DNA from: Hippasteria phrygiana
Taxonomy: Eukaryota; Echinodermata; Asteroidea; Valvatida; Goniasteridae
Direction: 5' to 3'
Assembly (NCBI GenBank): GCA_037893225.1
Contig: JAZGUH010001198.1
Coordinates: 1-64,000, forward strand
DNA length: 64,000 nt
Shown here: positions 1 through 10,356 of the stretch, in pieces
Layout of the letters: each line of letters starts with the position of its first letter
Numbering within the stretch: position 1 is the first letter of the stretch
Notes under the pieces: model-generated
The model's database searches: none
What the model was told of the DNA's origin: nothing
What the model saw: the letters and a program-made list of their open reading frames with translations, nothing else
Position numbers and translations under genes: made by a program

Positions 1-142
1 GGCTGGGGGGGGGGGGGTGGGGCGATGATTTATTTTTTGTATGGGGGAGGGTGTGTGCTTGATGTTTTTTCAAAAGTCATCATAGCCATATGCCGTCTGA
101 TTACTTCAAGAATTGGCAGTCGACAAAAAAATGCACTTCATA

Positions 143-321
143 CAGTGGCGTAACTATATGGGCATGCATGGGGGACACGTGCCTCTTTAATACTCTCCCC
201 CATTGAAACTCTTGAATAAAAGAACAATTACATCGTTGGCTTCAGTCCCCCTCTGAAATTGTTTTACCCAGTTATTGTCACACCTCCCCCCCCCCCATGT
301 TCAACCCAAGTTATGCCACTG
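143..321. mobile_element. MITE with CAGTGGCGTAAC-type ends
   Basis: The left end CAGTGGCGTAACTATATGGG is matched in inverted orientation by CCCAAGTTATGCCACTG at the right. CAGTG ends suggest a hAT-type element, but the flanking 8-mers (acttcata / ttttcatc) match only partly, so the class is provisional. Nothing coding is inside. Confidence 0.55.
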
Positions 322-1540
322 TTTTCATCTTGCAGTGGTTTTGACGTGGACTCGGATACAATGTATTGATCTCTGGGTAGATGCTATCATGGATCCTCTT
401 ATCACAACCATGTCTTTAAACACAGCAAATGACTCGAAGATCTGACCCACCCATGAGAAAAGATCCTTGTAAATCATCATGTATCCACTTGACCAGACTG
501 CAATACCATTGACTTTCATTACTCGATTACCCAAGTAGCCTATCCCATAAGTTTTCAAGACCTTTTGGTGTAAAAGAAAAACATCCAATTAAAAAAAGAG
601 CAATTATGCTGAAATGCTTTTTGTGATGAACCCTTCTTTTTCAAGAAAGATACAATTCTGTTTACCATTGCAATTTAAATTTGTATGTCAAAAAATTGAA
701 CTTGACTCTTAACAAGTTCAGTGTAAAATATCCCCCCCCCCCACAATTTGTTTGGGTGAATGACAAATTGTTAGAGAAACAAACTATTTAACATTTACAA
801 AGCCCACACAAATGGTGATGATCTCTGATTTTGTAATGACCTTGAATTAAAACAAAAATATTAATAATAATTTCCATGCAACCTGTTAGCATTTACTTAA
901 TTCAAGTTTACAATTTGCTGAAGAAAAGGTGTTTCCTAACTCCACGAGGCATTCTTAATCTAGCAAAATGTCCACTAAAAAGGTTAATATTCTCTGGAGT
1001 TTGAGGAACTATATACTTCGGTGGTACACGTGCGTGAGCAGTAAAAGCAACAAGTCGCGTCCCCTAATCGCCAACGTTGTAGTTAACCTGTTTTTTTTAT
1101 ACACAGGGCACCATGCTACTCACTGTCCCTAGGGAACCGACAGAGTGCGCTCTTTTAGTTTTGGCGAGCCTGCGGTCCGTGCTGACAGGAGTTGTCCAGG
1201 ATTTGTCTGAGGCAACTTGTCCTCATAGTATTTTCGTACAGACTACATCATAACTGACGAATGCTTGTGAACAGAGATTCTTTTCTGACATCTGCTGATG
1301 CAGTACTACATTTTCTCAGATTGTAATTAAGTTGTGTGAGAAATTTCCCATTCCGTCTTAACTCCAAACAACAGCAAAATATTTTTTTTAAATCACCATT
1401 TGTTATCATTTATTTGTCAGTATACAATGAAGTGACTTATGTCATGAATGGTTACAATATATTTTTAAGCTCTTCTTAATTAAACTGCTGCAAACTGCTT
1501 ACTGACTGAATCGACTTGAAATATACAAATCAACAAAATT

Positions 1541-1600
1541 AGTTCTTTCTTAAAGGCAAATGACAGTTGTACCACTGTCATTTGCCTTTGAGAAAGAACT
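1541..1600. repeat. 60-nt hairpin and start of a dispersed repeat
   Basis: AGTTCTTTCTTAAAGGCAAA and its inverted copy flank a short loop (tgtacc). The right arm runs into the phrase GAACTTGCTTGAGTTCAAAA plus CGTCAGGCCAGCTA, which recurs at about 31783-31818, so this is a copy of a dispersed element. Confidence 0.6.
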
Positions 1601-2036
1601 TGCTTGAGTTCAAAACGTCAGGCCAGCTACTTTTTTTTTTTATCTCTTCCGGGTGTAAAATTTAAAGATATGAAAACTCAAATTACTGACCAAGCATTTT
1701 TGTAGAACTTGCTTATATTACATATGCTCTAGATGGAATGGTACTATACAAATCCTGTTACTAACTTTTTTGGGGTTTCTTTTGCTATTTAGTACGTTTT
1801 ATGCATATTAAGCCCATTGTTGTCCAATGTGGCCAATCTATTGTGTCACTTAAACGAATGTTTTTGGGGCACTTACCAGTCATGAATTCTGTCCGTGTGA
1901 CCGATGCCCGTATGACAGTATGTTAAAGTTTTAGGTTAAGTTTTTGCTCTCATTTGGTGTCATTTGAAAAGTTGAAGTCCAATTGGAACCAAATATGGGT
2001 TTATACATGTAACACGGGAACCTTCAAATGTTAATG

Positions 2037-2079
2037 AGGTCAAATGTCACTTACCAAGGTCAAAGGTCATCTGAGGTCA
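2037..2079 (+). promoter_or_regulatory. Cluster of four AGGTCA half-sites
   Basis: AGGTCA occurs at 2037, 2057, 2064 and 2074. The second and third are spaced by 1 (DR1) and the third and fourth by 4 (DR4), layouts bound by nuclear receptors. It lies in the intron about 110 bp before GGNBP2 exon A. Function is inference. Confidence 0.3.
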
Positions 2080-2189
2080 AGCAAATGCGATGCAGTGACC
2101 AAAAAAAAAGGCGACACGTATGATCTACGGATCACCTTGTTTAACAAAAGTTGGCATGATAATTGCTAACAAAGTTGGGTCATCTGCAG

Positions 2190-2393
2190 GTTCTGTGGGG
2201 AATGTAAGACGAAGGTCATGCGTGCATACAGTATTTTGGTCGGGGAGGTCCAGCCGTGCGAGGAGAAGGGTTACTGCAGCGCCCTCTATGAGGGCATACG
2301 GTGCTGCCCTCGGGAGAAGCACATCCACCTACAGTGTGAGACGGACTTCATCGGGCGGCTGATAGCCAGAGCGGAGCCGGAGCTCAATGGCAT
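2190..2393 (+). CDS. GGNBP2: GGNBP2 exon A (first exon in window)
   Basis: Begins after the acceptor catctgcag and ends at the donor gtaagtc. The first base completes a codon from the upstream exon, and the last two bases start a codon finished by the next exon. It encodes the Cys-rich block, including GYCSALYEGIRCCP and the histidine pair of KHIHLQCETDF; Cys/His spacing suggests metal binding, which is inference. The frame carries no stop. Confidence 0.9.
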
Positions 2394-5300
2394 GTAAGTC
2401 AGACATTTAATTTTATTTAATTTTTTTAATTTTTTAATTTTTTAATTTTAAACTCTTTCACGGTACTACGCTGAAATGATTCAGGCAAAATGAAAAATAA
2501 TACAGGTTGTCCCACAAAAAAGGAAACCCATCTTTTCAGGTAAATTACCCAACAACCAAATATTGTATTCCCTATAATGGTATGTTCAGGTGAAAGATCA
2601 TCTTGTCTTCTTTCATATGATATGAAATTATGATGGTAGCATCATGCATGACTGATCAGAGACAATTTGAAGTTGCTATTTCAGATTTGGTTTTGTGCGG
2701 GATAAGTGGGGCATTTATGTACACATCATGACTCAAGGAATAAGGAGGTCTGTGATGAAAATCAGTAATTTTTTTTTACATTTCTTTTATTCCATTTCTT
2801 ACATGGGAATAAATTTCTCCGGAAACGTAGTTGTCCAAAGTTCAATGTCCTTCAACATGCCCACCATCCCTGTCCACACAAGCCTGTGCCATGGTTCTCA
2901 TTGCCCTCACTGCACGTCGGATCACGTCCCTCCGTTGCCGCACTGCCTCAACCTCTGTGATGATTCTGTCACGCGGGTCATGAATGTCTCGAGGCGGAGA
3001 GATGTAGACCTTACTTTTGAGATAACCCCACTAGAAGAAATCGCACGGAGTTAGGTCTGGGGATCTGGGTGACCACTCTTCTCATACCTCCTTATTCCTT
3101 GAGTCATGATGTGTACATAAATGCCCCACTTATCCCGAACAAAACCAAATCTGAAATAGCAACTTCAAATTGTCTCTGATCAGTCATGCATGATGCTACC
3201 ATCATAATCTCACATCATATGAAAGAAGACAATATGATCTTTCACCTGAACATACCATTATGGGGAATACAATTTTTGGTTGTTGGGTAATTTACCTGAA
3301 AAGATGGGTTTCCTTTTGTTGTGGGACACCCTGTACAGGCAAAATGAAAAATAATACTTGTTTAGCGTCATGCCCTTTAAAAAAAACAGGAAGGAATCTG
3401 CAGTTCTTGTGATGATACCCTCCCCCCCCCCCATCCCCCCCCCCCCCCATTCAAAATGGTCTAACAACAATCCTAGTTGAGTCGGCAAAGGGAGAATCTT
3501 TTCAACTAATTTGTTTCCTGTTTTTTTAATTTGTTTGGTTTTGAAGACGAAGAGAAAGACATGCCAAGACCATCGACATAGCTCAAGAGGAAGTCTTAAC
3601 ATGTCTGGGCATACACATCTACGAGCGGCTACACAAGATATGGCAGAACTTGCGGGCCGAGGAACAAACATTCCTACTGCTGTTTCATGTCGGTGTGCAA
3701 AAACTCGAGAAGGCTCTAGGGGTAAGTCTGCACGATAAGCCAAGGGGAGACCGAGATAAAATGATGCAGGAAAAAGTTGCTTGCGTACCAAGCCAATGCA
3801 TCCAAGGGAGGATGTCATTTTTACACAGACGGTAATATTAGCAGTACCTAAGTTGTTTGAGGCACTGGTATATCCAACCAGGTGGATCTGATTATGTCAT
3901 TCTTGACTGTGACTACACCCAGGTGGGTTTATTCTGGAATTATTTATTTTCTGATGAAGAGTTGATGATTTCCCGCTTAATTTTTTACCTCGTGCTCACT
4001 CTACTGTTCAGAAAATTTGGATTGTCATTCACAAGTCCGATACAAAGCACTAAATGTGGTAACTATGCAAAAAACAGTAGTATATCAAACAATAATGCCC
4101 ATTTAATGATTATCCTTCCTAACATGTTTAATGTACTATATATGTCATTGTGTCTGGTTAAGTTGGCCCCTGATCTGGGGCCAATTTAACCCTAACTTTT
4201 ACTGAGAAGTATCCTGAACCTGTACTAAGACAAATTGGGGCATCATAGCTCCATGGCAAGACTCTACCGTCCCGAACATGGTGTTGGATTTTGGCAAATT
4301 TTCGGACAGTTAGGGTTAATGGAGCTTCTCAGCAGAAAATTCCCCTGTTTAGCAAATTTTCATGCTTAGCAAATTTCTCCACTTAGGAAAAACCAGAAGT
4401 GCTGGCCTGCAAGTGCTGTTCTCATGAATGTAGTTTTTTTTAATGGGCATCACCCAACACAAGGCCAGAAGGCCACTCAAGATGCGGGCTACAAAAAGAC
4501 AAGAAAAGACAGAAATCACAGGGATAGAAGGTATCTATTCACATTCTGTTTGAATTGTGAAAGATAAAGATTACAGGTGGGAGAGAAGCAGGTTACAGGT
4601 AATGAATTCAAAAGAGAGGCATTACGAGGGAAAGAACTTGAAGAGTATCTCAATTTACTCACTTCTTTTCTTTCTTCCTTTCATCAGATGGCCCTGGAGG
4701 CCAAACAGGGTATGTCCAAGCTGGAGCAGGTCTGCGAGGAGATCACGGAGGCTGACCGCCTGAAGCAGCAGAAGCGAGACCAGAAGAAGCAGCGACGCAA
4801 GGCCCGCAAGAAGAACAAGAACACGGTGGAGTGCGGTGGGGAGGTGGATGGAGAGTTGGAGTCCGGCTTGCCGCTGGAGGCCGGGGAGGGGCAGGTGGGC
4901 CACAAGTGCCAGCAAGAGGGAAGCGGAGAAGGAAAATGCCTGGTAAGATTTAGTCTTCAAGTTGTAAGTTGGGGTATGGGGGGATGGGGAAGGGGAACGG
5001 GAACAATTCCCACTGGACTGATGGGCCAAGTTCAGTAATTCAGGCATTGGTCTAATGGACTCCAAGAGTCCATTTATTTTTTGGTTGGAGAAGAGTTAGG
5101 CACATCACTCTCTCACTGGAGATCTGTTGCTACTCTTAGTCTGTTCTACAGGTATTTTCGTGGTAAATGTTCCACCGGCTTGTCCAGCTTGGTTCCTCCA
5201 GGTAGGGTATTTGAGCGTGAAACTTGGCTTTCTGCCCGATCCCACCAATGTACTCTAGCTGTACCTAGATGTAGAATGAAAAGTTTTTCTCTTGTTCTGT

Positions 5301-8300
5301 ATCGCTATGGAATTCTTTGTCTGGTCCATGTTTCCCTTCATGTTTCCTGCTTCAAGAGGAATATTAATTCCTATCTCTTGAATCTTTTATTCTGCTTCTT
5401 TTTGTGGCTTTGTACCCTGAGCGGCTTTTAGCCTAGTTTGGGGCAAACTTGCATGAAAAAAGACCAAAATAATCCAGCGTTCTCTTGATTTTTCTTTCAG
5501 ATAATCTTACTTTGTTTTAAAATGAATCTCAGATTTCATACTTGGAATGATGAAGTCTGCCTCGTTTATTTTTATCCACTTCTCAAATATTAAATTATTA
5601 ACAAGTCGGGACTTAAGTTGTAAAATATGGTTAACAGAATGACTTCGAGAAATGACTTCCAGAAAAACCAAAGAATTCATGCAGTAGTCACACATACATC
5701 AACCACTCAAACCAAAGCTTTCGGCACAGTGTGACATGCATGTTGAAATTCACATTAGTTTTAAACATCCAAAGTTTCTTACAATAGTGGCAAAAGGAGT
5801 GAAGTCTGGTATTAACAGACTCCCAAGTGCATCAGGCCCAATTTCACTGAGCAGGAAAATGCTGCTTAGCTAAATTTTTCCCTAAGCAGAAATCAACAGG
5901 GAACCAGTCACAAGCAATAAATCTTACATTCAGTTTTGGCTGGTAACCTGTTTTTACTAAGCCAAAACTTTTCTGCGCCGAGCAGATTTATATGCTTAGT
6001 AGCTCCATGAAATTGGCCCTAGAAGCCAAGGAAATTCCTCGTTCCTAATTTCCTTATTACAATTCCCACAGTGTGATCATGACGAGAATGACAACACAAG
6101 AATCCCGTGCAAGGCCTGCCACACCCATTTCAAGTCCTCCCCCGCAGACGACAAGCTGCACTCGCTACGTAGCGACCCGGACTACTCCAGCGGGATCGAC
6201 TGCGGGGAGGACTGTGGTCACAGTTCGCGTGAGAGTTCGGAGGTCGCGTGCTCGGAGGGTATATGTAACCACGATCACGACGTGGGCTCGGTACAGGGTA
6301 TGTTGTCTCTCACTACTTGCTAAACTTGGGAAAACGTCTAGGAATCCATTAGTACATCCAATGTTGAAATTTAATGTATAACGGTTTGTGTAGGAAATTC
6401 AGTTTTCTTTGTGCACATTTAGGCCTGTTGTTTTGGTTTTGTTTGTTATTGAGGTGTTTTGGGTTTTTTTTGTGGGGGTTCGAGGGTGAAGGCAAGTACC
6501 AATTATAAAAGTGTTGGTGAGTTGGCCCCTGTCGCACCCCCCCCCCCTTCTCCCTCCCCTTCACCGTCCCCAGCTTTCCCTTTCCCCTTCCCTCTCCCTC
6601 TCTTCTTTCCCCACCCCTGTTCCCCACCCAGTTCCACCCCCACCCCTGTTCCCCACCCAGTTCCACCCCCACCCCTGTTCCCCACCCAGTTCCACCCCCA
6701 CCCCTGTTCCCATTTCCCCTCCCATTCACCTTCACCTTCCTGTGGACACACTGATCAAACTGTTTGGCCAATTGATGCAACTTCAAATTTAATTGATGCC
6801 CCAAACTCTGGGGTTCGAGCAAACTACTCTCTCATTTAGTGTGTGTGGAATGTCCTTGCTCGACATCCTATTTGGCAAAAAGTTCAGAACTTTGGCTATC
6901 TAACAAACACTAGCATTTTCTGTAGCTAAAGTCAGTTTTCGAAGAGCATGGCACTTACATTTTTTTTTAAGTAAACGCGATCTCAAAAATAATCTTCAAT
7001 TGGTTTGGTGGCTTTTGTCATGAAGGTGAAGATTTACACGAAGACTCCGGTAGCCAGGATCTTTCCCAAGAGCAGGATGAGATATGTGTGGACAGCTCCC
7101 TTTGTCATTCCAACGATGGATCGTCTTCCCAGCATTCCAAGTGTGACGGTGGCCAACCGTTGGACTGCGTACATTGCAGCGAAAAACAAGAGGTTAGCAA
7201 ACCCACAGAGCACACTGGATGTTCTTTTGAACATCGGAACAGAGCTTGTACCTTGTGGCATTACTCAAAATTGACCTTACAAATGTGATGCGATCAGGCA
7301 AAATCAGTCGGGAACTCTGCAATCCTTGTTTTGAGATATGGGCCGAGATATGTTCGTAGGGGTGGAAAAATCAAAGTTGACGTTTTTTTTACAAAAACAG
7401 AAGGGAAAAACATTATTCTTTCACTTGAAAATATGACATGTATTAAAAGTGTCGGGGGGAGAGAGGGGCGGGGGAGAGAGGGGAGGGGTGGGGGAGGGGG
7501 TCAGGTCAGGGGGATAACAATTGATAGGCGCATTACAAGATGCATGAGTTATTTAAACCTATAAGAGAGGAATACTGTATCATTCATGCAGGTAGTACAT
7601 TACACACACAATGTACTTCAGAATCATATGCATTGTACACAAGATAAATGTAGTACACTGTTTCAGGAAACTGGCCTTATACATTCCTTTAGAGTGAGTA
7701 TAAGCGTTTTTAAAGTTAATGACAGTCGGGTTTGAATAACAAGAAATTGTTTTTAAATTTAAAAAATAACAAATCAAAATAAATCAAAACATGATTTTTA
7801 TTAGTGATTGAAAAAAATATATATTTCCAGGCGCGCGCGCATGCTCGGAACCAGGCGCGCGCGCATGCTCGGAACCAGGCGCGCGCGCATGCTCGGAACC
7901 AGGCGCGCGCGCATGCTCGGAACCAGGCGCGCGCGCATGCTCGGAACCAGGCGCGCGCGCATGCTCGGAACCAGGCGCGCATGCTCGGAACCAGGCGCGC
8001 ATGCTCGGAACCAGGCGCGCATGCTCGGAACCAGGCGCGCATGCTCGGAACCAGGCGCGCATGCTCGGAACCAGGCGCGCATGCTCGGAACTAGCAAAAA
8101 GGACCGGGTATGTCTGCTGCCACCAGCGTCTCAAGTCTCCCAGTGTCTTGAACGCACACACACATATTAGTGCCAGTGTAATGACAATTGCAGGAGGTAA
8201 CCTAAATAACCTGAAACGTTGTCTCTATTGCACACGCAGACCACAGACGAAGTTGACCAGGTCAAGAAAATCTGCCAGTGTTCCACAGAAGCCCAGCTGC

Positions 8301-8943
8301 GGCATGCGGTAGGGTGGACCTCCACGCTGCTAGATATGTTAGAGGTGGGTCTTTGTAAAAAATGTTACATTTTCCACTGGAAACTGAACATTTTCTTTGC
8401 TCATTTAAATTGACAGATTTTGTTGGTAAAATGTTTGACAGATTCCCATGTCTAACTTACTGGACACATGACTGAATCTTGAGGAATTTGTAATTGTGGC
8501 ACTTTTAGGGGTTTAGCCTTTAAAAAAATATTTTTATTGTATTTTTTCTGTAATGTTTTTTAAAATTTCATAACATTTCGAAACTAATTACCAAAATGTT
8601 CACCTCAGTTTTCAAAAATTGTAAAATAAATTTGTATTCATTTGAAGAAATAATTGATTTTATACCCAATAAACAACGTGAATGGTTCTTTGTCATGAAT
8701 CTTTTTCATGCGTAGGGTTCCTGTTCGTCGGACGACGAGCTAGTCATATCCCCCGAGGAGATCCGCCGGTTCCGTGACAGCCACAAATCCCTGGACCGAC
8801 AGCGCAAGAAACTCCGGGCGAAGATCCGGCACCGCTACAACAAAAAGTTTGCCCTTCAGCAGAGTACCGGTCACCAAGGCGACGGGTTCGCGGTCCAAAT
8901 CCATGACATAGCCCACGAGATAGGCCGGGTCACAGTGGAGTAG
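2190..8943 (+). CDS. GGNBP2: GGNBP2 (gametogenetin-binding protein 2), 3' seven coding exons
   Basis: Spliced coding region: exons 2190-2393, 3547-3721, 4688-4942, 6072-6297, 7026-7192, 8240-8344 and 8716-8943 (TAG at 8941-8943). All junctions are GT/AG and phases agree, giving 452 codons; vertebrate GGNBP2 is about 700 aa, so roughly 230 N-terminal residues are upstream of the window. Recognition rests on remembered family sequence: the Cys-rich block with CGECKTKVMRAY and CSALYEGIRCCP, then RRERHAKTIDIAQEEVLTCL, then a Lys/Arg-rich coiled stretch in exon 3, a Cys/Ser/acidic stretch ending SEGICNHD in exon 4, and a C-terminal SSDDELVISPEEIRRF block like the vertebrate SDEEIFISQDEI. The family is a nuclear/cytoplasmic protein linked to spermatogenesis and trophoblast development, without a known enzymatic activity. 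The introns are 0.4-1.2 kb and full of transposon debris, but no exon is interrupted. Confidence 0.9.
2503..3333 (-). mobile_element. mariner-like (Tc1/mariner superfamily) element with 248-bp TIRs
   Basis: TIRs 2503-2750 and 3086-3333 are equal in length and about 97% identical by eye, beginning CAGGTTGTCCCAC / CAGGGTGTCCCAC and flanked by TA (2501-2502, 3334-3335), the mariner target. Between them is the C-terminal end of a transposase on the minus strand. The interior is too short for a full transposase, so this is a deleted, non-autonomous copy. Outside the TA a further 21-bp stretch starting CAGGCAAAATG is duplicated on both sides (2482-2502 and 3336-3356). It lies in a GGNBP2 intron. 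Confidence 0.85.
2842..3077 (-). pseudogene. Transposase C-terminal fragment (mariner-like), with internal stop
   Basis: The minus strand reads WSPRSPDLTPCDFF, an amber stop, then WGYLKSKVY and further on CVDRDGGHVEGH followed by TGA. The PDLTPCDFF(L)WGYLK motif, carrying the last catalytic Asp region, and the terminal GGH motif are typical of invertebrate mariner-like transposases. The in-frame stop and absence of the N-terminal two thirds show it is dead. Confidence 0.8.
3547..3721 (+). CDS. GGNBP2: GGNBP2 exon B
   Basis: Acceptor ttttgaag, donor gtaagtc. Its first base completes the split Ile codon and the rest is 58 codons ending on a codon boundary. It carries RRERHAKTIDIAQEEVLTCL and ERLHKIWQNLRAEEQTFLLL, the best-conserved helical segment of the family. 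Confidence 0.92.
4190..4315. mobile_element. piggyBac-type MITE (126 bp)
   Basis: The element starts CCCTAACTTTT and ends GTTAGGG, flanked on both sides by TTAA (4186-4189, 4316-4319), the piggyBac target duplication. Its interior GTGTTGGATTTTGGCA resembles that of the copy at 58868-59081. It lies in GGNBP2 intron B-C, whose remainder shows nothing recognisable. Confidence 0.75.
4688..4942 (+). CDS. GGNBP2: GGNBP2 exon C
   Basis: Acceptor ttcatcag, donor gtaagat; exactly 85 codons, phase 0 on both sides. It encodes MSKLEQVCEEITEADRL followed by a very basic Lys/Arg/Gln run (QKKQRRKARKKNKN), which could act as a nuclear localisation signal (inference), and then a low-complexity Gly/Glu linker. 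Confidence 0.9.
4943..6071. other. GGNBP2 intron C-D
   Basis: Contains a copy near 5005-5075 of a dispersed repeat built on CTGGACTG...CATTGGTCTA (relatives at 41.5 and 43.7 kb), and the MITE at 5835-6019. Nothing coding is recognised. Confidence 0.5.
5835..6019. mobile_element. MITE with GGCCCAATTTCA ends
   Basis: The left end GGCCCAATTTCACTGAGC and the right end CTCCATGAAATTGGCCC are inverted copies; internal GCTTAGC and AAGCAG words recur. The ends match the larger element at 26566-28213, so both belong to one family. No clear target duplication is seen for this copy. Confidence 0.65.
6072..6297 (+). CDS. GGNBP2: GGNBP2 exon D
   Basis: Acceptor aattcccacag, donor gtatgtt; ends one base into a codon. 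It encodes CDHDENDNTRIPCKACHTHF and, near its end, SSRESSEVACSEGICNHD, close to the vertebrate GGNBP2 Ser/Glu/Cys block. Many Cys and His residues are present. Confidence 0.9.
6609..6712 (+). repeat. 29-bp C-rich minisatellite
   Basis: About 3.5 tandem copies of a 29-bp unit containing CCCCTGTTCCCCACCCAG, preceded by a pyrimidine tract from 6535. It lies in the GGNBP2 intron between exons D and E. The Pro-rich open frames across it are by-products of composition. Confidence 0.85.
7026..7192 (+). CDS. GGNBP2: GGNBP2 exon E
   Basis: Donor gttagc. The acceptor is most likely tcatgaag before 7026, but a second AG six bases downstream keeps the same frame, so the start is uncertain by two codons. 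It encodes an acidic, Ser- and Cys-rich poorly conserved segment (DLSQEQDEICVDSSLCHSND; CVHCSEKQE). Confidence 0.75.
7490..7827 (+). repeat. Partial copy of the dispersed element at 29797-31206
   Basis: Shares AATTGATAGG(C/A)GCATTACA, ATGCATTGTACACAAGATAA, the ACTGTTTCAGGAAACTGGCC stretch and a following AT-rich tail with 30.6-31.1 kb. At about 7566-7585 it has the uninterrupted site that in the other copy carries the MITE at 30677-30880. Confidence 0.7.
7828..8093 (+). repeat. GCGCGC minisatellite, 24-bp and 20-bp units
   Basis: Six copies of a 24-bp unit (CAGGCGCGCGCGCATGCTCG + GAAC) are followed by six copies of a 20-bp version lacking one GCGC. The alternating GC could adopt Z-DNA. It is intronic, between GGNBP2 exons E and F; the repetitive open frames here are artefacts. 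Confidence 0.92.
8240..8344 (+). CDS. GGNBP2: GGNBP2 exon F
   Basis: Acceptor cacacgcag, donor gtgggtc; 35 codons in phase 0. The product TTDEVDQVKKICQC...LLDMLE is Cys-containing and aligns in position with the vertebrate segment ending SLVELLDESE. It lies only about 150 bp after the GCGCGC minisatellite. Confidence 0.8.
8716..8943 (+). CDS. GGNBP2: GGNBP2 terminal coding exon
   Basis: Acceptor atgcgtag and stop TAG at 8941-8943. It encodes SSDDELVISPEEIRRFRD, a basic helical run with RQRKKLRAKIRHRYNKKF, and a C-terminal tail ending GRVTVE. The acidic-then-basic order matches the vertebrate C terminus, although the last ~25 residues look divergent. No clear AATAAA follows closely, so the 3' UTR end is not assigned. 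Confidence 0.9.
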   Translation, partial: GSCSSDDELVISPEEIRRFRDSHKSLDRQRKKLRAKIRHRYNKKFALQQSTGHQGDGFAVQIHDIAHEIGRVTVE

Positions 8944-10322
8944 GGGATTCATCAGCCATATCTTGAAGCGAAAGAGAGCCCTATAATGAAGCCATGGGGG
9001 GGGGGGGGGGGGGGAAGGGCAACAAACAGTAATTTCTGAAGTATATTTTCATATTTAGGAATGTTACCTGAATAGTCCCAAGTGTAAATGTGACATGGCA
9101 CGTTAAAGGTATCATACGGCATTGGTAGAGCTGTTCATTCCATATCAAATAACAAACTGGTGAAAGTTTGATCGCAACCCGTCATCCGAGGCATGGAAAA
9201 ATAATGAAAAACTGTCGTTATAACAGTGATTCTGTGCATGTTCATTTGGGCTGGTTTTGATTGTTGAAATTGAAGTAAGCCAAAGAGTTCTTCAGATACC
9301 ATTTTCTCAAAGATGACAGCATTTCAGACGGAAATATTTCTCAGGAGGATCGGTACTGTTTATCAATGCGTAAGGTGTTTGGATTGGAACCTATTTATTT
9401 TATTTTTGTCATTACCAAAGCTATATCATACCTTTTCAATTCTGAGCATTCTGAGCTGAAGCACAACCATTTTTCAATGGATAGTACATTTTAACATTTT
9501 TTCATCTTCACTTCTGAAAAACCCCTTTCTATCATATCCTGAAGGTTTAAAACTGAATTCAGTCTCTATTATTTTTGAGTGAATATTTTTGGGTTGTTAT
9601 TTTTTGTTTTGTTTTTTGCACAGGGAGTGTAGTCTTCGTGGCTCACTGACTTTTTAAAAAGGTTACGCAATATATTAAATTAAGGCTTATTACCTGTATG
9701 TACTTTCAGGAAATACCGTAATCTCAATTTTCAATTGTTGCTACTTTTCACCTATTTTGTAGTGCCAGGTCACAAAATGACGTCACACCGTGTCCACCAT
9801 GTTTACCAAATGGGGACATGCGGGAAAATTACCATGTCGTAGTACGTGGTTTCTCCAACGAAATGCCCATTTTTGAAGATGATTATTTTGAGGAATTTTT
9901 TTTTTTTAACTTTGTATTAGGGGCCTATAGTAAACCATTGCTTGTTAAAATGTCGTCTTGGTGTTTGTCAGAAAAACAGGCAGATATTGACACGATCCCA
10001 ACTTGTACGAACTGAAATGCATGCCGTGGTACCACCTGGCTGCACGAATGCAACTAGGTAAAAACTGTGTGACGTCATTGGTACTTAGGGCTGTTGACAG
10101 ATTGTCAAAATGGAATTTTAGAATTAAGCAATATGTTAGTGTACTTCAACAACTATGAATTTATTTCTATTTGTACCCCCCATCCCCCCAAAAAATGTTT
10201 AATAGCATTGTTATGGTGCGTCATTCGCTAAAAGTATGGCTTATTGTTTTAACCCACATATGTATATATTTAAGGCAGAGATCAAACTTATTTTATTTTG
10301 GAATTTTCCTTCCCCCCCCCCA

Positions 10323-10356
<34 letters not shown>

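Larger units (their letters stand above)
322..2189. other. Intronic or upstream sequence before GGNBP2 exon A
   Basis: No exon of the missing GGNBP2 N-terminal half can be recognised here. The stretch holds a poly(C) run near 732, a 60-nt hairpin at 1541-1600 and the AGGTCA cluster. A minus-strand open frame at 340-561 is discussed separately. Confidence 0.5.
2394..3546. other. GGNBP2 intron A-B
   Basis: It is mostly the mariner-like element (2503-3333). Outside it there are T-rich runs after exon A and two poly(C) tracts at about 3421-3450. Confidence 0.6.

Noticed and set aside
6459..6839. Long Pro/Ser- and Gly/Arg-rich open frames on both strands
   Set aside because: They follow directly from the C-rich minisatellite and pyrimidine tract in a GGNBP2 intron; no start context, splice support or family.
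7828..8093. CRISPR-like array
   Set aside because: Repeats are directly adjacent with no unique spacers, in an animal genome; it is a minisatellite.
7716..8170. Repetitive open frames (WFRACA, ARNQARAH and similar)
   Set aside because: They exist in all frames because the 24- and 20-bp units of the GCGCGC minisatellite lack stops; not genes.
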